In this document: positions 1 through 7,632 of the stretch, piece by piece
How positions within the stretch are numbered: position 1 is the first letter of the stretch
Layout: each line of letters begins with the position of its first letter
Assembly (NCBI GenBank): GCA_035297385.1
Contig: DATGZD010000099.1
Location: 1-11,479 of the forward strand
Direction: 5' to 3'
DNA: 11,479 nt
Source of the DNA: UBA11855 sp035297385
GTDB lineage: Archaea > Thermoproteota > Bathyarchaeia > Bathyarchaeales > Bathycorpusculaceae
Made by a program: the position numbers and the translations under genes
The notes under the pieces: model-generated
Seen by the model: only the letters and a program-made list of their open reading frames with translations
Told to the model about the DNA's origin: nothing
Databases searched by the model: none

Positions 1-1
1 T

Positions 2-436
2 GTTAAGATTGAAGGGACGGGTCGCTTGCTTAAGGCAACCGACCTGGATGCGAAGGATACACCCGACTTAGTTCCGGTCTGCGCTTCGTTAGCCTGCTAT
101 GCGAAGAATACAACACGGATTCGTAACGCTCGACGGTTGAAATTGAAAGAATCAGATAGGCTTCAATCCCTCTATCTTGAACTAACAAAGATGGGCGCCG
201 ATATTGAAGTAACTGAAGATAGCCTTTTGGTAAAAGGAGCCTGCCAATTACACGGAGCAGAAATCGATCCTCATAATGACCATCGTATTGCCATGGCTTG
301 TGCCGTTGCTGCCATTGGCGCAGACGATGAAACAATAATCCATAATGCAGAGTGTGTGAGAAAGTCTTATCCGACCTTCTTCCTTGATCTAAAACAGTTA
401 GGAGTAAATGTGATTGGCGGGAAATTCGATAGGTAA
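2..436 (+). CDS. aroA: 3-phosphoshikimate 1-carboxyvinyltransferase (EPSP synthase), C-terminal part, cut by the window edge
   Basis: EPSP synthase joins phosphoenolpyruvate to shikimate-3-phosphate, the sixth step of the cytoplasmic shikimate pathway. Only about the last 144 residues of a roughly 420-residue enzyme are present; the frame is open to the left edge, so the true start lies outside. What remains is the C-terminal half of the inside-out alpha/beta barrel. Visible family motifs are KESDRL after a run of basic residues (about 54 residues into the fragment), NDHRIAMA (about residue 93) and KSYPTFF near the end, which carry substrate-contacting Lys, Asp and Arg residues in known EPSP synthases. 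The gene ends with TAA at 434-436 and overlaps the start of aroC by 23 bases in another frame, indicating a shared transcript. No frameshift or missing motif is seen in the visible part. Confidence 0.96.
   Translation, partial: VKIEGTGRLLKATDLDAKDTPDLVPVCASLACYAKNTTRIRNARRLKLKESDRLQSLYLELTKMGADIEVTEDSLLVKGACQLHGAEIDPHNDHRIAMACAVAAIGADDETIIHNAECVRKSYPTFFLDLKQLGVNVIGGKFDR
401..404 (+). promoter_or_regulatory. Shine-Dalgarno site that sets the aroC TTG start
   Basis: GGAG lies inside the 3' end of aroA, 9 bases before the TTG at 414. The only nearby in-frame ATG, at 408, runs straight into TGA, so it cannot serve. This site together with the family-typical N-terminus MAGN supports TTG as the real start of aroC. 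Confidence 0.6.
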
Positions 437-1520
437 AGAATTCATAATAACTTCTTTTGGTGAGAGTCATGGCAGAATCGTAGGTATAACGATAGATTCT
501 TGTCCAGCAGGACTCCCACTTACCGAAGCTGATATTCAAGTAGATGTAGATAGAAGAATTCCTCGTAACCTGAAGATTACGTCAGAAAGAGTTGAAAAAG
601 ATAAGGTAACAATACAATCGGGCGTTTTTAACGGCTTCACTACAGGTGCACCAATCACTATAACAGTAGAAAATCGAGACGTGGACTCAAGAGATTATGA
701 TACCCTGAGGGACTTGCCCCGACCAGGACATGCGGATTATACGACACGCATGAAATATGGCATGTTTAATGATTATCGTGGTAGTGGTCGATTCTCAGGC
801 AGACTTACTGTAGCTTTAGTTCTGGCTGGTGCTGTGGCAAAAAAGTTGCTAAACCGCTTTGGAGTTGACGTTTTTGCTTATACAAAAGCCATAGGCAACG
901 TGAAACTCAACAGACCTATGAGTTATGAACAAGTGCGGAGTCAACGTTACGATACTGCAGTTCGATGCCCAGACATGGAAACAGCGAAGAAAATGGAAGA
1001 AGCTATTGCATCCGCCAGAAAAGATGGCGATAGTTTAGGTGGAATAATCGAAATCATAGGTGCTAACGTTCCTGTTGGAGTTGGTGAACCGCTTTTTGAT
1101 GCTTTAGATGCTGATATCGCCAAAATCTTGTTTACAATTCCTGCAGTGAAGGGAATTGAATTTGGAGCTGGATTCAAAGCTGCGACGTTGAGGGGTTCAG
1201 AAAATAATGATGCCTTCCAGATAGTTAGTGGTACAGTTGGGACGTTAACGAATAATCACGGCGGAATCCTAGGTGGAATTAGTTCAGGTATGCCAATTGT
1301 TATTAGAATCGCAGTTAAACCTACTCCCTCAATTGCAAAAGAGCAGCAGACTGTGACTTTAACCGCGATGGAAAACACCACGATCAAAGTAACAGGTAGA
1401 CATGATCCTTGTATTGTGCCTAAAGCTGTCCCAGCTGCAGAAGCAGCCGTAGCAATAACACTTGCAGATCATATGATTCGTGCTGGATTTATACCCAAGG
1501 TGTTAAAGGAGCAAGATTGA
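414..1520 (+). CDS. aroC: chorismate synthase
   Basis: Chorismate synthase removes phosphate from EPSP to give chorismate, using reduced FMN as a cofactor without net redox change. At 368 residues it has normal length. Motifs in order are GESHG (16-20, with the conserved His19), the RR pair at 47-48, SGVFNGFTTGAPI (69-81), RPGHADYT (103-110, His106), the glycine/serine segment GSGRFSGRLT (123-132), NNHGGILGGISSG (280-292) and RHDPC (329-333). The FSGRLT form differs from the SSARET form of many bacterial enzymes. The usual VPRAVP after RHDPC reads VPKAVP here, a conservative Arg-to-Lys change. The start is a TTG inside aroA; the sequence MAGN, with a GGAG 9 bases upstream, supports it. One base separates its stop from aroQ, so the two are surely co-transcribed. 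Confidence 0.97.
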   Translation: MAGNSIGKEFIITSFGESHGRIVGITIDSCPAGLPLTEADIQVDVDRRIPRNLKITSERVEKDKVTIQSGVFNGFTTGAPITITVENRDVDSRDYDTLRDLPRPGHADYTTRMKYGMFNDYRGSGRFSGRLTVALVLAGAVAKKLLNRFGVDVFAYTKAIGNVKLNRPMSYEQVRSQRYDTAVRCPDMETAKKMEEAIASARKDGDSLGGIIEIIGANVPVGVGEPLFDALDADIAKILFTIPAVKGIEFGAGFKAATLRGSENNDAFQIVSGTVGTLTNNHGGILGGISSGMPIVIRIAVKPTPSIAKEQQTVTLTAMENTTIKVTGRHDPCIVPKAVPAAEAAVAITLADHMIRAGFIPKVLKEQD

Positions 1521-1521
1521 G

Positions 1522-1800
1522 ATGCAAGACATTCAAAGATTAAGAAAAAGAATCGATCAAATAGATGAGAACATATTACAATTGCTCGGTGAAAGAGCAG
1601 AAATCTGCAGATCGATTGGTATACTAAAGAAAGAACAAGGTTTGCCCGTCATTGATACATTTAGAGAGAATGAAGTCTTTTCTAACATCAGAGTTAAAGC
1701 TGCAGATTTTGGTCTCGATGCCGATCAAGTCGAAGCAATTTATCGCCAAATAGTTAATATGTGCAGCAGCGTTCAAGAGTTGAAAGAAAAAACCGAATGA
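1522..1800 (+). CDS. aroQ: chorismate mutase, small monofunctional AroQ type
   Basis: This enzyme rearranges chorismate to prephenate, the branch point to tyrosine and phenylalanine. The 92-residue protein is all helical and matches the AroQ fold, which is an interlocked dimer in the E. coli family member. Aligned by eye to the E. coli mutase domain, the active-site residues are Arg8, Arg25, Lys36, Asp45, Arg48, Glu49 and Gln85, corresponding to E. coli Arg11, Arg28, Lys39, Asp48, Arg51, Glu52 and Gln88. E. coli Ser84 is replaced by Cys81, a position that varies in the family. It is not fused to TyrA or PheA, unlike the multidomain versions of many bacteria and some archaea. It starts one base after aroC, with a GGAG (1508-1511) about 10 bases upstream. 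The next gene begins 13 bases after its stop. Confidence 0.94.
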   Translation: MQDIQRLRKRIDQIDENILQLLGERAEICRSIGILKKEQGLPVIDTFRENEVFSNIRVKAADFGLDADQVEAIYRQIVNMCSSVQELKEKTE

Positions 1801-1813
1801 GGCTAGAAACGAC

Positions 1814-2890
1814 ATGCTATATGAGATTAACGAGAAAGCCCTAAGGCTTCAAACGCAAGGAAAAGAAATTATCAAACTCAATTTGGGTGATCCTGATTTA
1901 GCAACTCCCAACGAGATAATTGAAGCTGCCTATGATTCAATGAAACGGGGAAAAACAAAATATGCCTCTTCATATGGTGAATTGCCTCTTCGAGAGAAAC
2001 TTGCCAAAATTCACCACGTATCAGCAGATAACATAGTGATTACACCTGGTTCAAAATGGGGCGTTTTTTCAACTATGTACCTGCTACTGAAAGGTGGCGG
2101 AAACGTCATAATTCCTACTCCATACTGGACAGCTTATGATTTGATCGCAAAAACTGTGGGTGCTGAGACACGACTTCTGAAAACAGAACTTAAAGATGAT
2201 TGGCAAATAGACTTAGGCAAACTTGAGGATCTAATAGATAGTAGTACCCGCATGATAATTCTGAATAACCCCAATAATCCAACCAGCAAAATCATAGATG
2301 ATGAAGTTCTTGAAGGAGTAGTCGATATCGCTAATGAACATGGTATCACTATTCTTTCTGATGAAGTCTATGGAGCCATAGCCTTCAGGAAAACAAAAAG
2401 CATCATGGACTTTGACGAAAGCCACAATCATATTCTGACGACTGGTTTTTCAAAAACATTCACAATGACAGGTTGGCGCATTGGTTATATTGTTGCCAAA
2501 AAAGAACTTGTTGATCGTATTACTCGATTGAATCAGATAACTGTCAATAATGTTCCTGTTTTCATTCAAGAAGCTGCCTTAAAGGCGCTAGAATTACAGG
2601 AACAATTAGCCACCAAAATCAAGGATGAATATCAAGAACGCGCAAAAATAGCCTCTCAAAAACTAAGCGCTGCAGGATTAGAATTCACTGAACCTGATGC
2701 ACCGTTCTATGTGTTTCCACGTAAGCAAGGGTTGGACAGCGAAAAATTCACGCTGGAGTTGCTCGATAAGGGTGTTGCTGTGGCTCCTGGCACATCATTC
2801 GGAGATTACCGCGAATTCTTCCGTATCTCATTAACCGCACCACGCAAACAAATTGAGGTTGCATTGGATAAGATCAGTGAGGCTCTTTAA
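1814..2890 (+). CDS. class I aminotransferase, probably aromatic/aspartate aminotransferase
   Basis: This is a pyridoxal-phosphate enzyme of fold type I (aspartate aminotransferase superfamily). Key residues are GDPD (25-28), Trp105, Asn155 in NNPNNPT, Asp183 and Tyr186 in SDEVYG, the Schiff-base Lys214 in SKTFTMTGWR, Arg222, and the carboxylate-binding Arg337 in FFRISL. Its place between chorismate mutase and prephenate dehydrogenase suggests it transaminates phenylpyruvate and 4-hydroxyphenylpyruvate, or possibly prephenate; specificity cannot be read from sequence. The ATG at 1814 is the only start in a frame that opens at 1784. The protein has 24 residues before GDPD, while relatives usually have about 34-38, so the N-terminus looks short. 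A weak GAGG (1799-1802) lies upstream. Its stop overlaps tyrA by one base (TAATG). Confidence 0.93.
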   Translation: MLYEINEKALRLQTQGKEIIKLNLGDPDLATPNEIIEAAYDSMKRGKTKYASSYGELPLREKLAKIHHVSADNIVITPGSKWGVFSTMYLLLKGGGNVIIPTPYWTAYDLIAKTVGAETRLLKTELKDDWQIDLGKLEDLIDSSTRMIILNNPNNPTSKIIDDEVLEGVVDIANEHGITILSDEVYGAIAFRKTKSIMDFDESHNHILTTGFSKTFTMTGWRIGYIVAKKELVDRITRLNQITVNNVPVFIQEAALKALELQEQLATKIKDEYQERAKIASQKLSAAGLEFTEPDAPFYVFPRKQGLDSEKFTLELLDKGVAVAPGTSFGDYREFFRISLTAPRKQIEVALDKISEAL

Positions 2891-3765
2891 TGGTAACTAC
2901 CGCCATTCTCGGCGCAGGCAAAATGGGCATATGGTTTGCTAAATTCTGTAAAGAAAATGGCGAGCGCGTAATTCTCTCAGATAGAAAAATAGAAAAATTG
3001 ACTAAACTGGGCAAAGAGCTTAATGTAGAGACCGCAAACTTTGAAAATGCTGTCAAGAATGCCGACAACATCATAATTTGTGTTTCAATCAGCGCCTTTG
3101 AAGACATCATCAAAACAATTGCGCCATTTGTTTATGACAGACAAAACGTCCTTGATATTTGCAGTGTCAAAGAACAACCAGTTCGAATTATGCATCAATA
3201 CATCAAGAACGCTATTACTCTTGGTACGCATCCAGTGTTTGGTCCAGGCAGCAAAGGTGTACGCAATAAAGCATATATTCTTACACCGACGAACACGGCT
3301 GAACGCGCATTTGCAGAAAAATACAAGATCTGGCTGGAAAAAGTCGGAGCACGAGTTTTTCTCATGTCACCTAAAAGACACGATGAACTCATGTCCATAG
3401 TACTTGGTATGCCACACTTTGTTGGTTTAGTCGCTTGCGACACATTATTAGAACAACCTGATTTTCTGGAAACAAAAAAAGTAGCAGGCACAACTTACAG
3501 AATGCTCTTCACATTAGCTGAAGCTACTGCATTAGAGACTCCTGATTTGTATGCGAGTTTGCAAACTAGTCTGCCTGAAATGGGGAAGATTGAGGATTTG
3601 TTTATTCAAAAGGCAGAAGAATGGTTGAAACTTGTGAAGCAAAAGGATTCCGCTGCAATCGTTGAAAAATTGGTGAAGTTAAAAGCTAAACTGATGCAAA
3701 CAGATAGTGAATTTGAGAAAAGTTATGAAACAATGTATAAGATGTTAGAAGCTACTGATAAATAG
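2890..3765 (+). CDS. tyrA: prephenate dehydrogenase (tyrosine branch)
   Basis: TyrA oxidatively decarboxylates prephenate to 4-hydroxyphenylpyruvate using NAD(P). The 291-residue protein has an N-terminal Rossmann domain with GAGKMG (8-13) and Asp31 at the end of the second strand, then DICSVK (89-94, Ser92), GTHPVFGPG (112-120, His114) and MPHF (174-177, His176), followed by a helical dimerisation domain with Arg204 in TTYRM. These match catalytic and substrate-binding positions of characterised TyrA enzymes. No ACT domain is attached, so feedback control by tyrosine through such a domain is not expected. Asp31 hints at NAD, but the following Arg leaves NADP possible. The ATG overlaps the aminotransferase stop by one base, with GTGAGG (2877-2882) 7 bases upstream. 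It is the last gene of the plus-strand operon and ends 2 bases from the stop of the opposing pheA. Confidence 0.94.
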   Translation: MVTTAILGAGKMGIWFAKFCKENGERVILSDRKIEKLTKLGKELNVETANFENAVKNADNIIICVSISAFEDIIKTIAPFVYDRQNVLDICSVKEQPVRIMHQYIKNAITLGTHPVFGPGSKGVRNKAYILTPTNTAERAFAEKYKIWLEKVGARVFLMSPKRHDELMSIVLGMPHFVGLVACDTLLEQPDFLETKKVAGTTYRMLFTLAEATALETPDLYASLQTSLPEMGKIEDLFIQKAEEWLKLVKQKDSAAIVEKLVKLKAKLMQTDSEFEKSYETMYKMLEATDK

Positions 3766-3767
3766 TC

Positions 3768-4580
3768 TTAGGCTGCTTTTGGGTATGAACCGAGTATCTT
3801 AACAAAGACAGAGTATTTCTGCAAGGCTTCTAAGGCTTCCACACAGCGCGGCTCAGTTCTATGGCCTTCAAAATCTAAGTAAAAATTGTATTCCCATGGT
3901 GTTTCTTTGGTCGGTCGAGACTCAATTCTTGTTAAGCTAATGTTACGTTTAGCAAATTCACCTATTGCTTGATAAAGTGAGCCTGGTCTGTGAGTGGCAG
4001 AGAAAATTATGGAAGTCTTGTCTTTGCCTGTTATAGGCGCATCTGTTTTGGATAGAATAAAGAAGCGTGTGTAATTGTTAGGATTATCTTCAATTTCCCT
4101 AGCTAAAATCTTAAGACCATATATTTCAGCTGCTCTTTCGCTCGCGACCGCTGCAGCATCTTTTAGTCCTTTCTCTTTAAGCATCTTAGCACTGCCTGCC
4201 GTGTCATAAGTAGGTATAAGTTCCCAGCCGGATTTCTCCAGAAAGTTACGACTTTGTGCTAACGCTTGGGGATGCGAATAGACTGTTTTGATTTGATTAA
4301 TGCTTGTTCCTTGATTGGTCAAGAGGCAATGACTAACACGAACAATGACTTCTCCACAAACTTTGAGGTCATACAGGAGAAACAAATCATATGTTTGATT
4401 CACGCTTCCCTCTAATGAATTCTCAATCGGAACTACACCATGTTCTGTTTCTTGCTTTTTGACGCTCTCAAATACATCCTTGAAATCTCTGCAAGGCTTC
4501 ACTTCAACGTTTTTGCCAAAGAATTTGTATACTGCCATTTCACTATAGGCGCCTTTCTCTCCTTGGAAAGCCACTTTCAC
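3768..4580 (-). CDS. pheA: prephenate dehydratase with C-terminal ACT domain (phenylalanine branch)
   Basis: PheA converts prephenate to phenylpyruvate. The 270 residues comprise a dehydratase domain (about 1-178) with FQGEKGAYSE (5-14), VPIENSLEGSV (50-60), HPQALAQ (103-109) and the catalytic TRF motif (171-173), then an ACT domain (about 189-265) with the ESRP motif (220-223) that lines the phenylalanine site in known enzymes. Feedback inhibition by phenylalanine is therefore likely. The GAL segment of many relatives reads GSL here (200-202). There is no fused chorismate mutase, which is supplied by aroQ. The start is GTG at 4580, overlapping the leuA stop as GTGA, with a purine-rich AGGG about 9 bases upstream. 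It is thus the distal gene of the leucine operon and runs against tyrA. Confidence 0.96.
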   Translation of the reverse strand: MKVAFQGEKGAYSEMAVYKFFGKNVEVKPCRDFKDVFESVKKQETEHGVVPIENSLEGSVNQTYDLFLLYDLKVCGEVIVRVSHCLLTNQGTSINQIKTVYSHPQALAQSRNFLEKSGWELIPTYDTAGSAKMLKEKGLKDAAAVASERAAEIYGLKILAREIEDNPNNYTRFFILSKTDAPITGKDKTSIIFSATHRPGSLYQAIGEFAKRNISLTRIESRPTKETPWEYNFYLDFEGHRTEPRCVEALEALQKYSVFVKILGSYPKAA

Positions 4581-6097
4581 TTTTTGTTTCCCTGCTTCCT
4601 AGTTTTTAGGAGGCATTTGTTTATACCGTTTATCATAGCTTCAACGCTTGCCATGACGATATCCTCACGTGCTGCCCTTGCAGACACGATATTGCCTTTT
4701 TCATCCTCAACCTTAATGATTACTTCGGCAACGGCGTTAGAACCGCCTGTGATAGCTTCCAAGCGATATTCTTTTAATGTTATTTTTTCGAGGTTATGAG
4801 TAAGTTTAGTTATAGCTTTAAGCACAGCATCAACAGGGCCAACTCCTGTTTCAGCAGCTACATACTCGTTTCCATCAAGAACTAGCCTAACTGAAGCTGT
4901 AGGGATAACTTTGATACCAGTGACAACAGCTAGGTCGCAGAGATCAACAATCTTCTCTTCCGCCACAACTTGACCCATAACAGCAGATGTTAAAGCAAAT
5001 AAGTCGGCATCAGTAACCATCTTTCCTTTATCACCTAAGTCTTTGATTCGCTGTACTATTTCCTTCAATTGATCTTCAGTTGGATGGATGCCGATTTCTT
5101 CTAGCTCTGCCTTAATGCCACGTGTGCCTGCTAATTTTCCTGCTACGAGTTTGCGTGTGCGGCCTACGACTTCAGGGTTTATCGGCTCAAAAGTTAAGGG
5201 CTTAACAGTAACGCCTCGTGTATGGATTCCTGATTCATGGGCGAAGGCGTTCTCACCAACTATGGCTTTATTGGCCTGTACTTGCAAGCCAGTTAGTGTC
5301 GAAACCATTCTTGAGGTAGTATAGAGTAATCGTGTGTTTACGTTGGTTTTGAGTTTGTAGAGCATATGCAAAGCCATTACAACTTCTTCCAAAGAGGCAT
5401 TCCCTGCTCGTTCACCTAAACCATTTATCGTAACATGAATCTGCGTGGCGCCTGCTTCTACAGATGCCAGTGAGTTTGCGACTGCCATGCCAAAATCATC
5501 GTGGCAGTGAACACTGATTGGAGTCTTCACTGTTTTATGTAAGTCTTCAATGAGGTTCCTCATGGTTCGTGGGATCATAATGCCCACAGTATCTGGCACG
5601 TTAAGTCTATCCATGCCTGCTTTTTCTGCAGCTTGACAAATCTGTCGTAAAAATTGAGGTTTTGTTCGTGTCGCATCCATAGGGCTAAACTCGCAGATTA
5701 ATCCGTGCTTCTTGACATATTCAATTGAGTCTACCGCTGCGGATAACACCTGTTCAGGTGTCATGTTTACGGCGTATTTCATCTGTACAGGTGAGGTGGG
5801 AATAAACACGTGAACAGCTGGCACCTTGCATTCTATTGCTGCATCGATGTCGTTTTTGTTGGCTCGTGCTAAGGCACAGATTTCACTATTTAATCTGCAA
5901 TTGACTATCTCTTTGATTACTCTTTTCTCGCCTTCTGAGGATGCTGGGAATCCTGCTTCAATCGAATCAACACCCAGCAAGGCTAATTGTTTAGCGATCT
6001 CAATTTTATCATCAAGAGTTAATGATACTCCCGGTGATTGTTCTCCATCACGTAAGGTAGTGTCGAAAATGCGGATTTGATTTGAGTTAGTTGACAT
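4577..6097 (-). CDS. leuA: 2-isopropylmalate synthase
   Basis: LeuA condenses acetyl-CoA with 2-ketoisovalerate, the committed step to leucine. The 506-residue protein has a TIM barrel with TTLRDGEQ (13-20; Arg16 and metal ligand Asp17), SVHCHDD (196-202; metal ligands His198 and His200), NGLGERAGNASLEE (225-238; ligand Asn233) and FAHESGIH (285-292). About 385-490 is the C-terminal LeuA regulatory domain, where leucine inhibits known enzymes. The barrel sequences EAGFP, ALAR and NVPDTVG favour isopropylmalate synthase over citramalate or homocitrate synthase, and leuCDB lie alongside, but by-eye sorting of these paralogues is imperfect. Odd points: Met140 replaces the Glu usual in FSxEDATR, and GIHTRG replaces the more common GIHQDG/GIHVHG. 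The ATG is 18 bases after the leuB stop with only a weak ribosome site; pheA follows by GTGA overlap. Confidence 0.92.
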   Translation of the reverse strand: MSTNSNQIRIFDTTLRDGEQSPGVSLTLDDKIEIAKQLALLGVDSIEAGFPASSEGEKRVIKEIVNCRLNSEICALARANKNDIDAAIECKVPAVHVFIPTSPVQMKYAVNMTPEQVLSAAVDSIEYVKKHGLICEFSPMDATRTKPQFLRQICQAAEKAGMDRLNVPDTVGIMIPRTMRNLIEDLHKTVKTPISVHCHDDFGMAVANSLASVEAGATQIHVTINGLGERAGNASLEEVVMALHMLYKLKTNVNTRLLYTTSRMVSTLTGLQVQANKAIVGENAFAHESGIHTRGVTVKPLTFEPINPEVVGRTRKLVAGKLAGTRGIKAELEEIGIHPTEDQLKEIVQRIKDLGDKGKMVTDADLFALTSAVMGQVVAEEKIVDLCDLAVVTGIKVIPTASVRLVLDGNEYVAAETGVGPVDAVLKAITKLTHNLEKITLKEYRLEAITGGSNAVAEVIIKVEDEKGNIVSARAAREDIVMASVEAMINGINKCLLKTRKQGNKK

Positions 6098-6115
6098 AAG
6101 CAGGTTCGGCCTTGT

Positions 6116-7138
6116 CTATTTCAGCGCCGCTGCGATTGCTTCAGCCATTCCTTGTGTAGTTGCTTTTCCGCCACAATCAGGCACTGTCGAGCTGCTCTGT
6201 AACGTTTTAATGACACCGTCTTCTATAGCTACGCCTGCTTTGACGCATCTTGGATCATCATAAGTTTCACCCAACCAATCCAACATCATTTTTGCTGCTA
6301 AAATCATTGAAATTGGGTTTGCTGTCTGCTTGCCAGCTCTATTTGGTGCTGAACCATGGATTGGCTCAAACAAAGCAAAGTTATCGCCTATGTTTGCGCC
6401 TGGTGCCATACCTAAACCTCCGATTAATTGTGCTGCTTCATCTGAAAGAATGTCGCCGAATAGGTTTGGTGTAACTAGAACGTCAAAATCTTGAGGTTCT
6501 TTAATTAATCGCATCGAAGCCGCATCAACATACAATTCATTGTAGGCGATGTCTGGGTATTGTTTTGAAACTTCACGACAAACACTTGAGAATAAGCCAT
6601 CAGTTACACGCATAACATTGGCTTTGTGAATGGCTGTGACTTTCTTTTTTCTATTCCGCATACGTGCTATCTCAAAGCCTCTTTTAGCTATACGTTCTGT
6701 ATTCTTTCTTGTAATAACCCGCAATGCTATGGCTGTATCACCCAACGAGAACTCTAAACCCTTGTACAAATCTTCAGTGTTTTCTCTCACAAACATCATA
6801 TCAATATCTGGTCTCATTACAACAGGGTTAGGATATGACTTGATTGGACGCAAATTAGCGTATAAATCAAACATCAACCTCAATTTTACTATAACATCGG
6901 CAGCTGTCTCACCAACCGGACCCTTTAGGCATGCATGAGATGCCTTAATCTTCTCTACAGTATCCTCCGGTAGGGCTACGCCTCTTTTAGCAAGTGTAAT
7001 ATCTCCTGCCTCCGCTTCAATGATGTTGAGTTTTATTCCAAATTTTGTTTGAGCTGAATCCAAAACTGCCAATGTTGCTTTAGTTAGTTCTGGTCCAATT
7101 CCATCTCCTTCAATTAGGGATATTTTGTATTCTTTCAT
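6116..7138 (-). CDS. leuB: 3-isopropylmalate dehydrogenase
   Basis: LeuB oxidatively decarboxylates 3-isopropylmalate to 2-ketoisocaproate with NAD. At 340 residues it is of normal size for the beta-decarboxylating dehydrogenase family. Motifs are GDGIGPE (11-17), RLMFDLYANLRP (87-98, with Arg87 and Arg97), VRENTEDLY (117-125, with Arg118 and Tyr125), HKANVMRVTDG (171-181, catalytic Lys172), Asp205 in VDAASM, metal-binding Asp229 and Asp233 in FGDILSDEAAQ, and the nucleotide-binding FEPIHGSAP (257-265). VRENTEDLY is shared with homoisocitrate and isocitrate dehydrogenases; neighbours leuCD and leuA point to the leucine substrate, though broader activity cannot be excluded. The ATG overlaps the leuD stop as ATGA, with GAGGATG 8-9 bases upstream. 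The gene is the fifth in the operon. Confidence 0.94.
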   Translation of the reverse strand: MKEYKISLIEGDGIGPELTKATLAVLDSAQTKFGIKLNIIEAEAGDITLAKRGVALPEDTVEKIKASHACLKGPVGETAADVIVKLRLMFDLYANLRPIKSYPNPVVMRPDIDMMFVRENTEDLYKGLEFSLGDTAIALRVITRKNTERIAKRGFEIARMRNRKKKVTAIHKANVMRVTDGLFSSVCREVSKQYPDIAYNELYVDAASMRLIKEPQDFDVLVTPNLFGDILSDEAAQLIGGLGMAPGANIGDNFALFEPIHGSAPNRAGKQTANPISMILAAKMMLDWLGETYDDPRCVKAGVAIEDGVIKTLQSSSTVPDCGGKATTQGMAEAIAAALK

Positions 7139-7632
7139 TCTTTTTTCATCCTCTTCTGTAAATTCTCGATTAATCCTCCATCTGATAGAATTTGTAGTAT
7201 GAATGCTGGCAACTTTGTTCCTTGCAGAGTCTTACCTGTAGTTAGGTTTCGTACTTCCCCTTTATCGAAATCTATTGATAATTCATCGCCATTGTTAACT
7301 GCTGATGAAATGCCTGCGCATTCTACAACAGGTAAACCGATGTTTATAGCATTACGGAAGAATATTCGGGCAAATGATTCTGCGACTACACATTTTACGC
7401 CTGAATACTTTAATGCTAAGGGTGCCTGTTCTCTGCTTGAACCGCAACCAAAATTCTTTCCACTAACAACAATTACACCTTTCTTGGCTTTTTCTGGAAA
7501 CTTTGGGTCTAAACTTTCAAGTGCATGCTTTGCCAAATCCAGTGGACTAGTTAAAATTAGATATTTCCCTGGTAGAATAACGTCTGTATCCACATTATTG
7601 CCAAATCTTATGGCTGGTCCAGAAACTTTCAT
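7135..7632 (-). CDS. leuD: 3-isopropylmalate dehydratase small subunit
   Basis: This is the swivelling small subunit that pairs with LeuC to isomerise 2- to 3-isopropylmalate through isopropylmaleate. The 165-residue length is that of the short archaeal/thermophile class, not the roughly 200-residue E. coli type. NVDTDVILPGKYL (13-25) and NFGCGSSREQAP (60-71) are the family signatures; the SSRE serine and arginine contact substrate in aconitase-type enzymes. The specificity loop reads YLIL (24-27). In the methanogen enzymes a YLRT loop marks homoaconitase and a hydrophobic loop such as YLVY marks isopropylmalate isomerase, so YLIL supports the leucine role. The ATG overlaps the leuC stop as ATGA and has a strong GAGGTGG site 7 bases upstream. 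Confidence 0.95.
   Translation of the reverse strand: MKVSGPAIRFGNNVDTDVILPGKYLILTSPLDLAKHALESLDPKFPEKAKKGVIVVSGKNFGCGSSREQAPLALKYSGVKCVVAESFARIFFRNAINIGLPVVECAGISSAVNNGDELSIDFDKGEVRNLTTGKTLQGTKLPAFILQILSDGGLIENLQKRMKKE

Noticed and set aside
30..539. 169-codon open frame on the minus strand across the aroA/aroC junction
   Set aside because: It lies opposite two clear enzymes with strong motifs, shows no recognisable domain, and is best explained as an antisense shadow.
1240..1460. VPKAVP in place of VPRAVP in chorismate synthase as a sign of inactivity
   Set aside because: All other signature residues are intact and Arg-to-Lys is conservative, so the enzyme is most likely functional.
4577..6097. 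Citramalate synthase or homocitrate synthase (AksA) instead of LeuA
   Set aside because: EAGFP, ALAR and NVPDTVG fit isopropylmalate synthase better, and the gene sits with leuB, leuC and leuD; kept as a residual possibility because of Met140.
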